DNA of 64,000 nt from Anoplopoma fimbria (lineage: Eukaryota; Chordata; Actinopteri; Perciformes; Anoplopomatidae): positions 8,704,013 through 8,768,012 of the forward strand of contig NC_072451.1 in the NCBI RefSeq assembly GCF_027596085.1. Reading direction: 5' to 3'. The position numbers and the translations under genes were made by a program. Under the pieces are notes generated by a model. The model saw nothing but the letters and a program-made list of their open reading frames with translations. It was not told the origin of the DNA and did not search any database. How positions within the stretch are numbered: the stretch's first letter is position 1; every line of letters begins with the position of its first letter. This document shows, in pieces, positions 37,601 through 46,679 of this stretch.

Positions 37601-40600
37601 ATTAAAGTAAAATCTAGAGTGCCTAGTAATGTCTTATTCAGCGTTGGGTTGTACTAAGCCCTAACCTTTCGTGTAGTTTGTGGTTGCAAAGAGCCACTAT
37701 GGTATTTACTTCCACTCCTTATTCACTGTCTATAATTGCAACTTTTTTTGTACTTTAAAATATTATAATAAACTGCTACGACTACATTTATCCACATTGC
37801 ACTTAAATACAAATGCAAAGAGTATAAATAATATTTCTAACACAACAGCACGATGAACATGATCAATATCAGTTTTTACAAAAGCAACCACCACTAGTAA
37901 ACTGACCTTGTTGTGTTCACATGTGCATGTGTGTCCTGCAGGGATGCAGCAGTGGGAGAGTGCTTCTTTAACCTAACTCTCCTTGATTGCTTCCAAGGAA
38001 TACGGAAGGTAAACAACCACAACAACACTAAACCTCAGTGGTTTAAGTTAGTAAATTTAGAGAGCCCTCACTTTACTCCACATACACACAGACCCGTTAT
38101 CAGATATTAGTCAAAGGTGTGTCAGCATAAGTTTATCCAGTCATCACCTGAGGAAATATTTCTAAACCTTTCTTGTTACATCATATTTGAGTGACCTAAC
38201 TATTGATTTCTGTTCTCACTGAAGTTCAACTGACCCCTATGTCTCTCCTCCAGGCATTACAGCATGGTTTCTTTGACTTTGAAAGGTTTGATCTGGAGGA
38301 ATATGAACATTATGAGGTGAGGGCACACAGATACTAACTATCATCAACTCACACAGACCAACTTAGATTAATATAAATGATAAATTATGGATACATTCAT
38401 TCCATGTAACCATAAAAGACTCCATATTTATGTAAAAGACATGGAGCATTGAATGTGTTGAGACAGTGTGGATGCAGCCCAGGGCGGATATAACGTCTCC
38501 TGCTCAGTGATCTACATAGAGGTCAGAGAAAAGAACTTAGTTTGGTAGGATCTAGAAAGACAGACACAACCAACCTGCTTTGGGACTGGACAGACATCAC
38601 TAAGACGTCACTAAGGCCACACAGAACATTATACAACGGTTTCTCAAGCTGATTAGTAATCTTCATGACAAGTAGACTGACCTTTATGTGTGAAATTGCT
38701 GGACTTATACTTTTCAATTTATATTCCATTCTATTCCATTCTATTCTATATCTTTCTATTACCTTCCTATTTCAATGTTTTATTCCTTTATCTGTTTTTT
38801 TTTCTATCTTTCTGCCACTTCTCATCTTTCTGCCACTCCACCTTGTAACTGTGGTGCCGTTTTTTGCGAAATCAAGGGGGGAAGAAGTATTCAAATAATT
38901 GACTTTTACTAAATAAAATAGCAGTATCACGCTATATAGAATACCCCATTTCCAAGTAATAATCCTGTCTTCAAAATGATATTCATTATTAAGGATGGCA
39001 TCATTAGTATCAATCTTTTAAAGTAATATGTAAGTGGTACTATGAAGTTGTCGATGGACAAGGTGCAACTACTTCACATATATAAATATATATATAAATC
39101 TTAAAGGGAAACATAGTGGAGTTAAAAGTCATATTAGTTATATTTCCCTCTGAAATGTAGCATAAAGTAGCATGAACTGGAAATACTTAAGTAACATTCA
39201 AGTAGCATACATTTGTACTTAAGTAATGCACCTGGGTAAATGTACTTACTTACATTCATAAAAAATAAACTGTATACAAATAGTGATAATATAAAAATAA
39301 GTCGTCTTTACACTGAAAGCCCTGAGGAAGGATCTGAAGGGTAATCTGCTGGATTTACTATACTGAACCATGAAAAGCAAGAGAGTACTGTTTCTTCTAG
39401 CACAGACAAACTTCAAACATTTCTGGCAGCGCTGTATTTAAGAGTGAAGGACAGTTACCAGTGCATTATCCTCCTGAGCAAAGTCAAACATTTGTTTCAT
39501 TACCTGTTATGTTACACATAGTTGAAGTACCTCAGTCAACCACTGCATCTCCTTCTTCTCTGTCTGTGTCTTAGCGAGTAGAAAACGGGGATATGAACTG
39601 GATCATTCCAGGAAAAGTTCTGGCATTCAGCAGTCCTCACCCTCAAAGTAAGATCGAGAGTGGTAAGTCAGACTGAAGTGACCGTTCATTTGTAAGGCCC
39701 CCAGAAAAATACAGTTGTATTTAATTGAATTAATTGTTTGAAATCTGCATTAGAATATCATTGGTCTATTTTGATCAGGGTTGCAAAGTCCACATTTCAC
39801 CATTATTAAATTATTGGTTGTTATATTAGTCAGGTACAGAGTATTATAAATGTCTCATGATATTACTTAAAGGTGCTATTACATAGTTCTAAGAAATACT
39901 ACTGTTTTTTTTCCAGGCTATCCTCTCCACGCCCCGGAGGCGTATTTTGATTACTTTCGGCAAAATGACGTCACAGCTGTGGTCCGTTTAAACAGGAAGT
40001 TGTATGACAGTAGGCGGTTTGAGCATGCAGGATTTGACCACCATGACCTCTTCTTCCTCGATGGGACCACGCCCTCTGACCTGATTGTCAGGCGCTTCCT
40101 GCACATATGTGAAAGTACTGAAGGAGCTGTGGCTGTGCACTGTAAAGGTAAGAGAAAATGTCTGGTTTTTTTCACAGCAGAAGACATTTCATCCAGCATT
40201 AAAGCAGAAAATAATACTATTTATGTAGACAAGTGTGTTGTAAGTCAAGGTGTTAAACATTTTCTTCATTTGTTCCAAACTCCTTTTAAATATTTCATCC
40301 AATCACAGCTGGCCTGGGCCGTACAGGCACTCTGATTGGCTGCTACCTGATGAAGCACTTCCGATTCACTGCAGCTGAGGCCATTGCATGGATCAGAATT
40401 TGCCGGCCTGGTTCCATCATCGGCCCCCAGCAAAACTTCTTAGAGGAGTGAGTTCAGTCTCAGTTGTGGTTCCACGATATAAACGACCATTGCTTGTTTT
40501 CCCTTTGGTGAGATGGCTGTGAGGATAAACTTTGAAAATTCTGGACTAGTCATTTTGAATAGTTCAGTGCATTGACAGCAGCTGGATTGATTGTCCTGGA

Positions 40601-43345
40601 ATTTCGTAATTTCATACTTTTTTACAGATCTTAATTTTTACTCTATGATAGTATACATTAAAAATTAAGTCCTGTCAGCCTCTGCTACAGTCTGAGGTTG
40701 AAAGAGGAATTTTTATACTGTATGATATGTGTTTTCAATTACCCAAATCAATAATAAATGTATCTAAATATGAAGTATTGATTCCAAATGTAATATAATG
40801 TCTGCTAAAATGGGGGATTGTTATGCTAAGGTTAATCTTCTTAGGTTTGCAACATTAATCAATGGTGCGACCATAGTTCTGCTCCCAAATTAAACCATCA
40901 TTCCTTCAGCTGTTGTAGGTGGAGCCAGAGGGGACAACAATCTTGAGTTACTTTATCATATAGGATATGCCCTCTAACAGCTTCCGCTTATGTGTTAAGT
41001 GAAAAGCTAATGTTCCCCCACTGTGACACCAAGGTCCACAAGCAGACAACATAAACCAGTTCACAAACAGTTAGTGCCATGCATAATTAGGCAAGGAGGT
41101 TAACATCATGTCAGCCCTGTGTGAAAATAAAAAAGTACTGTTGCTGCAAAAGAGTGGGCGTCGATTATGTACCATAATGAAGCCCATGCAGCCCACTAAT
41201 CTGTGATGATCAGATTAGAGGTGCACCGCTGGACACGCGCCTAAAGTGCCAGATTGGGCAGTGCTTCATCTGCTGTCTAGCACATTTAGCAATGAATGAG
41301 TCAGGGAGGGCTCAGATACATCTCACAGATAGAAAGGGATGAAAAGGCATTGAGAAACCCAGAATGCCGCTGCATAGATGTCTGCCAATGTCATCCCTCT
41401 CATGAGGTCCATGGATGAGGATGAAGCTCTTGTGGGGTGCATCTAGACGCCCTGTGGAGGCTCCATTTTCTTTGCACTGTAGGCTTGTGTGATGGTGTCA
41501 CACAACCAAGTAGACAAACCCTGTTTTGACAGAGCCATGCCTTGCAGTGTCCTCTGTAATGAATGAATAGCTGCTGTGTCTGCGTCTGTTAAACACTTCT
41601 TCTGCCTCATTCTGATGAGGCAATCTCTGCCCAAAGCCTTCTTGGCAGGACAAATGGCTGCAGCATATCATTTAACTGTAAATGGCGCTAAATCTACATT
41701 TACCATAGTTTGAAGGTAAGGTAAGTTAAGATGAAAGGCACTGGACATGATGGGGGATCTGGGCCTCTGTCCACACACTAGCACTGAAAAAAGGACTATC
41801 TACCCGTGTAACACTCTGTAGAAGAAGGGGCACTGCCAAGGAGCTGCTTATTCCCACCCTCATCGTAAGATAGACAAGCCCTGTTTTGGCAGAGCCACGT
41901 GAAGACACACACCCAAACAACAATGGTGCTGAGGTTGACCAACTGAGCAGTTTAAGTTCCTGGGAACTTGAGAGAGTACATGGCATGGTCATTATACATC
42001 TCCATCCTAGTGAAAAAAAGTTTTAAAAGCTTTTATTTCTTAAACCTCAGAAGTAAAATTCTCCCAAGGCGTCAGTCTTTCTCTATGGTATTTTCACTTG
42101 GTACCTAGGTGAACTTGTCACAGAAGAAAAAACAGATTAGTAGGTATTCAGAATTATATTTTGACAGCTGCAGGATGATTGATAGCTTGTCAGCACAGCT
42201 CCATTACTAAAAACACTTTTAATCAGAAATAATATTAACAAAAACTTGACTGTCCAATGAACAGTGGTGTCTGTTCCTTGTGTGTTCGTAGGAAACAGCA
42301 CAGTTTGTGGGTCCAGGGTGACGTCCATCGCTCCAAACAGAAGCTCATTCAGCAGAGACTGAGTCGACGGCAGCAGCTACAGCAACATCGTCAACAGCAG
42401 CAGCATCACAGCCCAGGCTCTGAGGGAGGGAAACAGGAAGCTATGTCCCACCTACTCTCCAGCATGGACGACTTATCGATCAACACCACCCTTTACAAAT
42501 CACACAGCTTGGATGAGGTGAGTATCAACATTTCTGGCACCTTGAAATTGAGGATTGTTGTAATTAAATCAATAAACAATGTGGTTTATTTACTACGTGA
42601 TAATGTGAAAAACGTTCTTTTTCATAGTGATAAACCTCTCTAACTCATTCCGCCTCTATACTGTATGTGTGTAGAGTGTAGAGGGCGATCTCACTCAGGG
42701 AGACAAACTGAGAGCAATGAAGGGGAAACGACCACCTAGATCAACCTCCTCCTCTTCAAGGTACAGCTTGGTTATAATTTGTTTTTTCAACATTACAGTT
42801 ATAGTTTGGGTAAGATATGCAGTTGTTATGGTTAATGTAAATTTGCCATTTTGAGAAAGATCTTGTGTCGAAGTTTTGATCTTGTGTCGAAGTTAAATGT
42901 GCTAATAAAAAAATACAATATGGATAAGCTCAATAAGAGACACTGTTATCTTAGCCTAGCACACAGATTGGAAACAGGGATACCTGTCATATCTTGTTTG
43001 TTTGTATGGATTAAACAAACAAGATATAAGGCCCTAATTAGTGAGCTTCAGGGGTGCTAATGGCCGCTTCATATATAACTGTTTTAAAACACATAACTTT
43101 CGCTACGTTTACGCCTAGTACCAACACTACTCCAGCTTTTTTTTAAATCGAAATGTTTGCAAATGCCCCTGATGCCCCTATTGTTTGAAAACAACTGGGG
43201 GTTGCGTTTTATCCTAGATGGGAAGAATCAGAGACCTTTAAAAAGAATGACTGCTAATGACCTTATTGACCATGCCAGCATTTCTCGAAATGTTCTCAGT
43301 CATGGCACCCTTAAAGATATGCAAAATCTCATGTCCCCTCAGAAT

Positions 43346-43441
<96 letters not shown>

Positions 43442-45962
43442 AGAGAAGAAGACACACAAATGCATAAAACCACAGAGCTGTAATGGCGCTGCTTGAAACA
43501 ATTGGGTAGTTCTCCAATAATATCCAAATCATGTCCAAAGCTGTGTCTTTAAATTTCATTTTTAATGTGTGATCTCCGGGAGCAGTCTTTTGTTCTTTCT
43601 AGTGCACATGAACACCAAGTAAAACTCAAAACTCAAATAATAATAATAATAATAACTTAAAAACAAGGTTTACAAAGTGCTTTGACAGACCAGCCAGCAA
43701 GACAGTGCATAAGAAACAAAATGAAATAACAAGTGATAATAAAATAAATAAATAAAATAAATAAAATAAATAAAATAAATAAAATAAATAAAATAAATAA
43801 AATAAATAAAATAAATAAAATAAATAAAATCAAGTGATAATGGTAAAATATAGTAAACAAATATAAGATAAAATACCAAGACCAAATGAAAATGAACCAA
43901 TAAAACGACGACATCACATAAAAGCCAATCTATAAAAATGTGTTTTAAGAAGTGATTTAAAAGAGATTACTGATTCTGCAAGCCTTATCTCCTCCGGTAG
44001 GTCATTCCAAAGCAGAGGCGCCCTTATGGCAAAAGCACGGTCGCCTTTGGTTTTCAGTTTCGACTTTGGAACAACCAGAAGGGCCCCACCTGAGGATCTA
44101 AGGCTGCGAGCTGGCTCATACGGGGTCAACATTTCTCCTATGTATGTCGGGGCCAGACCCAGACGTGCTTTAAAAGTGATCAAAAGACTCCATTGGAAAA
44201 TAACGGCTCTCTGTAGTTATCTCAGGCCTCAGTCAAAAAGTGTATTGAAAGAACATTTAGATTAGATTCATAATATTTTTTGGTCCAGCGAAATACATGC
44301 TTTAATCCATATTTGTTGGCATTCAGCTATTAAAAAATCTAAATTTTCACTGCAGTTTAAAAAATATGTATTAACGCGGTTGTCTAGCAGCTATCTAACA
44401 GCACCATAAATTGTTCTGGTCCGTCTTTTGATGTATACAATCAGAGATTCTGTCCTTTCAGCAGAAGAAGAGGTATTCCGATCCTTTTCTGCAGTAAAAG
44501 CACTAATGCCACAATGTGAAATTACTCTACTAAAAGTAAAAGTCCTTCATTCTAAATTTTACAAAAGTAGAAGTATGCAATCAGCTAAATTTTGTTAAAG
44601 TAGTTCAGTAAAAGTATTGATTGAGCAGTAAAATGTTCCCTGTCAGTGTTTTATACTGGACCACTCAACCCACCTCCGAATGAGCCAGGGCCGAGCAGAT
44701 CGCTACAGGGGCTTTCTGTTCCGATTTGTCCCACCAAAAGAAAAATATCTGGCTTGGTGCTTCACAACAAACTGGGATGGATCCAGATGGAAGTGGGAGT
44801 GGGAGGTTTTCATCAACATACAGTGCCAATAGTTTATTTGTAAACAGATAAACTTAGCAGCCTTGTTACTAACTTTGAAACAATAAAACTTGTTATTTGC
44901 CACTATAATATCATTATGCATTTAGACTGAGTTTGTGTGTGGGGAAAAAGATAAAAAGAAAAAAAGATCCTAAATATCAAACAAGACCTTTTATATAGGA
45001 AATACAGTAATACTCTCATGTATTTTCTGTAACTTAACAACCAACTGCAGAGTAGACAATATGCTCTCTGTTTAAACCGGCATGCGCATGCCCAGTGTTG
45101 TCTGAGAGTGCATAGGGTTACTTACGAATTTACAAAATTAGGGCCAGAATTTCTCTCTTGTTCTAATTGTAACAAAAGTGTTGCATTTTGAAGCAATAAT
45201 TTTTTCATATTCTTCATAAACAGAAGTAGGCGGCACAAGATTGATTCCTTTTGTGCGGTAGTAGAGTTAAATTACGTAACGTAAGTTATATCTTATTTTG
45301 TAGGAAAGCTCTTTCTCTAGCTTTACTGTGGCTTTTTCCCAATAAGTCCCCATAATGTTTACTACAATATTTACTAATCATGCATGTATTGTTTAATTCC
45401 TGTTTGTTTATATTTTCGATCAAATTTCCACACTATGCTGTCATGAGTGTTAGTTATATTTGATGGTTTGGAAATGATCAAAAACATACATATGTTCTAA
45501 TCAGTTGTCTGTCCTTCGTGTTTCTTATTCAGGTTAAACCTGTCCAAGGCCTCTCACTGCTCCATTCTTCCCCCCCCGAAGGCCCCTAAAGGCCCCATCT
45601 CCTTCCCCTCCTATTCCTCCTCTTCTAAGAAGCTGGTACGAAGCTCGTCCTCCCTCGCCACGCAGATCAAGAGGTGAGTGTCCATGTTCATGTACCATTT
45701 AAATTGCATGTTGAGTGCAGTGGATGAAAACTATACAGCACTAAAAAGCAAAATAAGCCGAAACAGGTAACCGACTGTGACAACACTATTGTGCAGACAT
45801 TTGTATTACTTTCCAAGTCAGCCTCAAGATAAATATACATAGGAGAGATAGCATGAATCAATGAAATAAAAGAATTATAAAGCAAATTCTTCTCTTTCTT
45901 ACCCTCTCCCCAGTCCTTTCAGCCTCAGTCTGTTCAGCACCAGGCCTGCTGCCATTCACTGA
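30532..45962 (+). CDS. cdc14a: Cdc14A-type dual-specificity protein phosphatase (14 coding exons)
   Basis: The joined exons (30532-30577, 31633-31723, 33873-33948, 34163-34255, 34362-34441, 37942-38008, 38254-38316, 39575-39662, 39917-40147, 40309-40447, 42292-42517, 42675-42760, 45533-45673, 45914-45962) keep phase and give 1,476 nt, 491 codons plus stop. All introns are GT-AG. Cdc14 phosphatases remove phosphate from Ser-Pro sites left by cyclin-dependent kinases; CDC14A also acts at centrosomes, cilia and actin. Residues about 10-170 form the N-terminal DSP-like domain and about 190-340 the catalytic domain. The PTP signature HCKAGLGR puts the nucleophile at Cys277 and the arginine at Arg283; Asp250 ([10 protein letters not shown]) is the likely general acid. 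The N-terminus ([14 protein letters not shown]) and the core favour CDC14A over CDC14B. The C-terminal tail is short relative to the ~594-residue human long form. I cannot choose between the aa and ab duplicates. Confidence 0.93.
31589..31616. repeat. (CTGT)n tract beside exon 2 acceptor
   Basis: About seven CTGT units end roughly 17 bp before the cdc14a exon 2 splice acceptor. They form much of the pyrimidine-rich branch and tract region. Confidence 0.9.
31633..31723 (+). CDS. cdc14a: cdc14a exon 2 (residues 16-46)
   Basis: Encodes [20 protein letters not shown] and then [10 protein letters not shown], the start of the N-terminal DSP fold. The acceptor is CACTATAG, and a (CTGT)n tract lies just upstream. 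The donor is GTAAGC. Confidence 0.92.
32045..33350 (-). mobile_element. Rex1/CR1-like LINE relic in cdc14a intron 2
   Basis: The plus strand opens with TTTAATCTTTTCTTAACCAGG, CCCATTGAGATCAAATATC and GGAGACCTGGCCAAG, an inverted LINE 3' region familiar in fish. At 33,280-33,350 the minus strand reads [14 protein letters not shown], matching the start of RT (the usual DWK...PIYKKG block). The stretch between is highly decayed and may include later insertions. Family assignment is moderate. Confidence 0.55.
33873..33948 (+). CDS. cdc14a: cdc14a exon 3 (residues 46-71)
   Basis: Encodes [19 protein letters not shown] and then VNMKLK, one of the most conserved blocks in vertebrate Cdc14. The acceptor is TTGTGTTGCAG; the donor is GTAACA. 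Confidence 0.95.
34163..34255 (+). CDS. cdc14a: cdc14a exon 4 (residues 72-102)
   Basis: Encodes [20 protein letters not shown] and then [11 protein letters not shown], which pairs with the next exon's VIYL. The donor is GTAAAT. Confidence 0.95.
34362..34441 (+). CDS. cdc14a: cdc14a exon 5 (residues 103-129)
   Basis: Encodes [18 protein letters not shown] and NNTGYLPF, ending in the first two bases of an Arg codon. The intron before it is only 106 bp. Confidence 0.95.
34484..35175. mobile_element. Dispersed repeat copy B, longer, in cdc14a intron 5
   Basis: The first ~200 bp match copy A at 28,719 (CAAGGATCATTTATTGTCAT, CAGGAATGCACAACGAAATG, CAGTAGTGCATTCCTCTAGTG). This copy continues with a GC-richer segment (34,760-35,170), including GTCCCACTGGAGTCCTGC and GAACGATGGAGCCAGG, which has no counterpart at 28.7 kb. 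It looks like the inverted 3' part of a retroelement; no coding frame remains. Confidence 0.5.
35440..35668 (+). repeat. SINE-like repeat
   Basis: It has TGTGGCTCATGGGTCCTTGGGC, GACACTTAACCCCAAATTGC, GGTGTGTGAATGGGTGGGAA (duplicated as GGTGTATGAATGGGTGAATG about 80 bp on) and the family end ACTATACAAGTACAGTCC. It shares that end with 2,986 and, inverted, 50,428. The B box is eroded. Confidence 0.65.
36205..36405 (+). mobile_element. MITE (shared with 26,120)
   Basis: It has GCAGAATGTAGGATTTTG, GCATCTAGTGGTAAAAAC, ACACAATGGTTCTTAGTTTC, TTATTAAAACATATTTATG, and ends CCACACTGGACCTTTACAC. The order matches 26,120-26,300. Confidence 0.6.
36579..37142 (-). mobile_element. Pogo/Tigger-like DNA transposon, deleted copy
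   Basis: The element is 564 bp, flanked by TA on both sides (36,577-36,578 and 37,143-37,144). The ends are inverted: CCGTATTTTCCGCACTATA on the left, and the right end is the reverse complement of CCGTATTTTCCGCACTATAAG. The minus strand (36,852-36,709) encodes [20 protein letters not shown] followed by [18 protein letters not shown] and MVRKWRKFD, a helix-turn-helix like the N-terminal DNA-binding domain of pogo-type transposases. The DDE catalytic domain is absent. TA target duplication and domain type agree with Tc1/mariner-pogo. Confidence 0.82.
37315..37600 (+). mobile_element. Non-autonomous repeat in cdc14a intron 5
   Basis: It has TATAATGGCCGTGAGGGAGC, AAAGAAGTCCAATTGTATAG, AAGTCTATGAGAAAGTTAC, GAGTTTATGCTCTCCATCAC and CAATACAGCGTAATTTGC, ending with TGACAACTAAGCAAGGTGTG. 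I know this wording as a dispersed fish repeat; there is no coding frame. Confidence 0.5.
37942..38008 (+). CDS. cdc14a: cdc14a exon 6 (residues 129-151)
   Basis: Encodes [20 protein letters not shown] and IRK. The acceptor is GTCCTGCAG. The preceding 3.5-kb intron holds the pogo-type element and several repeats. Confidence 0.93.
38254..38316 (+). CDS. cdc14a: cdc14a exon 7 (residues 152-172)
   Basis: Encodes [20 protein letters not shown] and E. It links the two DSP-like domains. Acceptor CTCCTCCAG; donor GTGAGG. Confidence 0.95.
38866..39260 (+). mobile_element. CAGTGGTGG-family MITE in cdc14a intron 7
   Basis: It starts GGGGGGAAGAAGTATTCAAA and ends with TACTTAAGTAATGCACCTGG then TAAATGTACTTACTTACAT. 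The interior has TTTCCCTCTGAAATGTAGC and AAAGTAGCATGAACTGGAAA. It is the longest copy of the family in the window but lacks clean terminal inverted repeats. Confidence 0.6.
39575..39662 (+). CDS. cdc14a: cdc14a exon 8 (residues 173-202)
   Basis: Encodes [20 protein letters not shown] and PHPQSKIES, the linker into the catalytic domain. Donor GTAAGT after one base of a Gly codon. Confidence 0.95.
39917..40147 (+). CDS. cdc14a: cdc14a exon 9 (residues 202-279), acid loop and catalytic Cys
   Basis: Encodes [30 protein letters not shown], the general-acid loop [16 protein letters not shown] (Asp250) and AVAVHCK with nucleophile Cys277. The donor GTAAGA interrupts the signature between Lys and Ala, so the PTP loop is completed by the next exon. 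Confidence 0.97.
40309..40447 (+). CDS. cdc14a: cdc14a exon 10 (residues 279-325), rest of PTP loop
   Basis: Encodes [17 protein letters not shown] and [19 protein letters not shown]. Arg283 binds the phosphate and [10 protein letters not shown] is the conserved post-loop block. The apparent TGAGT stop at 40,449 is the donor GTGAGT read out of phase. Confidence 0.96.
41260..41995 (-). mobile_element. DIRS-like tyrosine-recombinase retrotransposon relic
   Basis: On the minus strand (about 41,570-41,290) broken frames read [57 protein letters not shown] and a final IPFY. This order resembles the C-terminal half of DIRS tyrosine recombinases, with an HSTR-like Arg block, a DICAAA-like helix and an RFY-like end where the catalytic Tyr sits. 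A related segment, [12 protein letters not shown], recurs upstream at about 41,900-41,870. Stops break all frames. It lies in cdc14a intron 10. Identification is by pattern only. Confidence 0.5.
42292..42517 (+). CDS. cdc14a: cdc14a exon 11 (residues 325-400), Gln/His-rich insert
   Basis: Begins [15 protein letters not shown], the conserved end of the catalytic domain. A Gln/His-rich stretch follows at about residues 345-364 (coded 42,353-42,412, mostly CAG/CAA), then [11 protein letters not shown], which matches the LSGLDDMSI-type block in mammalian CDC14. Donor GTGAGT. Confidence 0.93.
42675..42760 (+). CDS. cdc14a: cdc14a exon 12 (residues 401-429)
   Basis: Encodes [19 protein letters not shown] and [17 protein letters not shown] is a conserved vertebrate CDC14 tail motif. 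Of the three nearby AG dinucleotides, only the one at 42,673-42,674 keeps this phase. Confidence 0.88.
43350..43439. repeat. Compound (CT)n(AT)n microsatellite
   Basis: About 21 CT units run straight into about 23 AT units, in cdc14a intron 12. The Leu/Ser-Ile/Tyr frames on both strands are artefacts. Confidence 0.97.
43634..44184 (-). mobile_element. L2-type LINE 3' fragment in cdc14a intron 12
   Basis: The minus strand 44,183-43,914 encodes [55 protein letters not shown] and [12 protein letters not shown], the post-RT tail of an L2-group ORF. The 3' end has an AAT repeat (43,636-43,654) and an expanded AAATA array. The copy at 50,898 is closely similar. Homology ends abruptly at 44,184, which marks the 5' truncation. 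Confidence 0.85.
43739..43829. repeat. (AAATA)n microsatellite
   Basis: About 17-18 AAATA units inside the LINE 3' UTR. The corresponding place in the copy at 50,898 (near 51,080-51,110) has only short, irregular AAATA steps, so the array expanded after insertion. Confidence 0.93.
44460..44640 (+). mobile_element. CAGTGGTGG-family MITE fragment in cdc14a intron 12
   Basis: It has GAGGTATTCCGATCCTTTTC, GTAAAAGCACTAATGCCAC and AAAAGTAAAAGTCCTTCATTC, the left half of the family. The right half is missing. Confidence 0.55.
45533..45673 (+). CDS. cdc14a: cdc14a exon 13 (residues 429-476), Ser/Lys/Pro-rich tail
   Basis: Encodes [20 protein letters not shown], then [20 protein letters not shown]. 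It is low-complexity, basic and serine-rich, as expected for the disordered tail. It is accepted because phase is kept and both splice sites are good (ATTCAG; GTGAGT). Confidence 0.8.
45914..45962 (+). CDS. cdc14a: cdc14a exon 14 and stop (residues 476-491)
   Basis: The acceptor CTCTCCCCAG is followed by [16 protein letters not shown] and a TGA stop at 45,960-45,962. Human CDC14A isoforms have longer and variable C-termini, so other splice forms with further exons are possible. Confidence 0.78.
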
Positions 45963-46127
45963 CGTCACAGTTCGAGTCAAATGATGATGAAGACGTAAAG
46001 CGGACTACCACCATGCTGTGGTTGTCTAGGCCTCAAACGTTTTATCAAGCTTGACAAATGTTTTAGTTATTTTTCTAAAAAAGTAACTACAGGGATAATC
46101 AAGAGTTTTGTAGTGTAACTCAAAGTA

Positions 46128-46133
46128 AATAAA
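46128..46133 (+). terminator. cdc14a: Likely cdc14a polyadenylation signal
   Basis: AATAAA lies 166 bp after the stop codon, and immediately after it a LINE tail begins (46,140). It is the first canonical hexamer downstream. Use of this site is inferred. Confidence 0.5.
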
Positions 46134-46139
46134 CTCAAT

Positions 46140-46348
46140 TCAATTCAATACAATTTATTTTGTATAGCCCAAAATCACACATTACAAATTTGCCTCAGAG
46201 GGCTTTACATTTTGTACACATGCGACATCCTCTGTCCGGGAACTCTCACATCGGCACAGGAAAAACCTTTAACAGGGAGAAAAAAGGAAGAAACCTATGA
46301 AAGGAGGAATCCTTCTCCCAGGATGGACAGAATGCAATAGATGTCACG
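46140..46348 (-). mobile_element. L2-like LINE 3' tail just after cdc14a
   Basis: The plus strand reads ATTTATTTTGTATAGCCCAA, AATTTGCCTCAGAGGGC, ACACATGCGACATCCTC and AACAGGGAGAAAAAAGGAAG, then stops at GCAATAGATGTCACG. This inverted 3' UTR matches 14,262-14,440 and 13,308. It begins 7 bp after the candidate cdc14a polyadenylation signal. Confidence 0.75.
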
Positions 46349-46679
46349 ATATAACTCTTATTTCTTTACACTGGCAGCATGAAGGATGACCACCGCTTCA
46401 CCCGGCTATATTTCAACTAAGGTGCTGGAAATATCAAAAAATACAAGCTGATAAAGAAGACTACACACTTACATCTATGCAGTGTAAATTTTGTTTGCAA
46501 GTTTTGGTCTAGAGGATCTTCCGGGACAAAAGCCTAATGATTCTAAACTGCAACGGCACTTTATTATTGGAACCTTAATATACTATATGTTTTTGACAAA
46601 AATATCTTAACTTTATTAGTAAATATTAATGGATCAGCAAGGAACACTGAGTATGAACAGTTATATACATGTTCTGTAG
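46349..46679. other. Intergenic DNA, nothing recognised
   Basis: AT-rich, with no feature supported. Confidence 0.35.

Noticed and set aside
39951..40335. Single-exon 118-codon ORF
   Set aside because: The first part is cdc14a exon 9; the frame then reads through the intron donor at 40,148 and ends out of frame in exon 10.
40449..40451. Premature TGA in cdc14a
   Set aside because: It is part of the splice donor GTGAGT of exon 10; splicing to 42,292 restores the conserved EKQHSLW junction.
43157..43527. Several overlapping frames around 43.2-43.5 kb
   Set aside because: They run through the CT/AT microsatellite and show no conserved domain.
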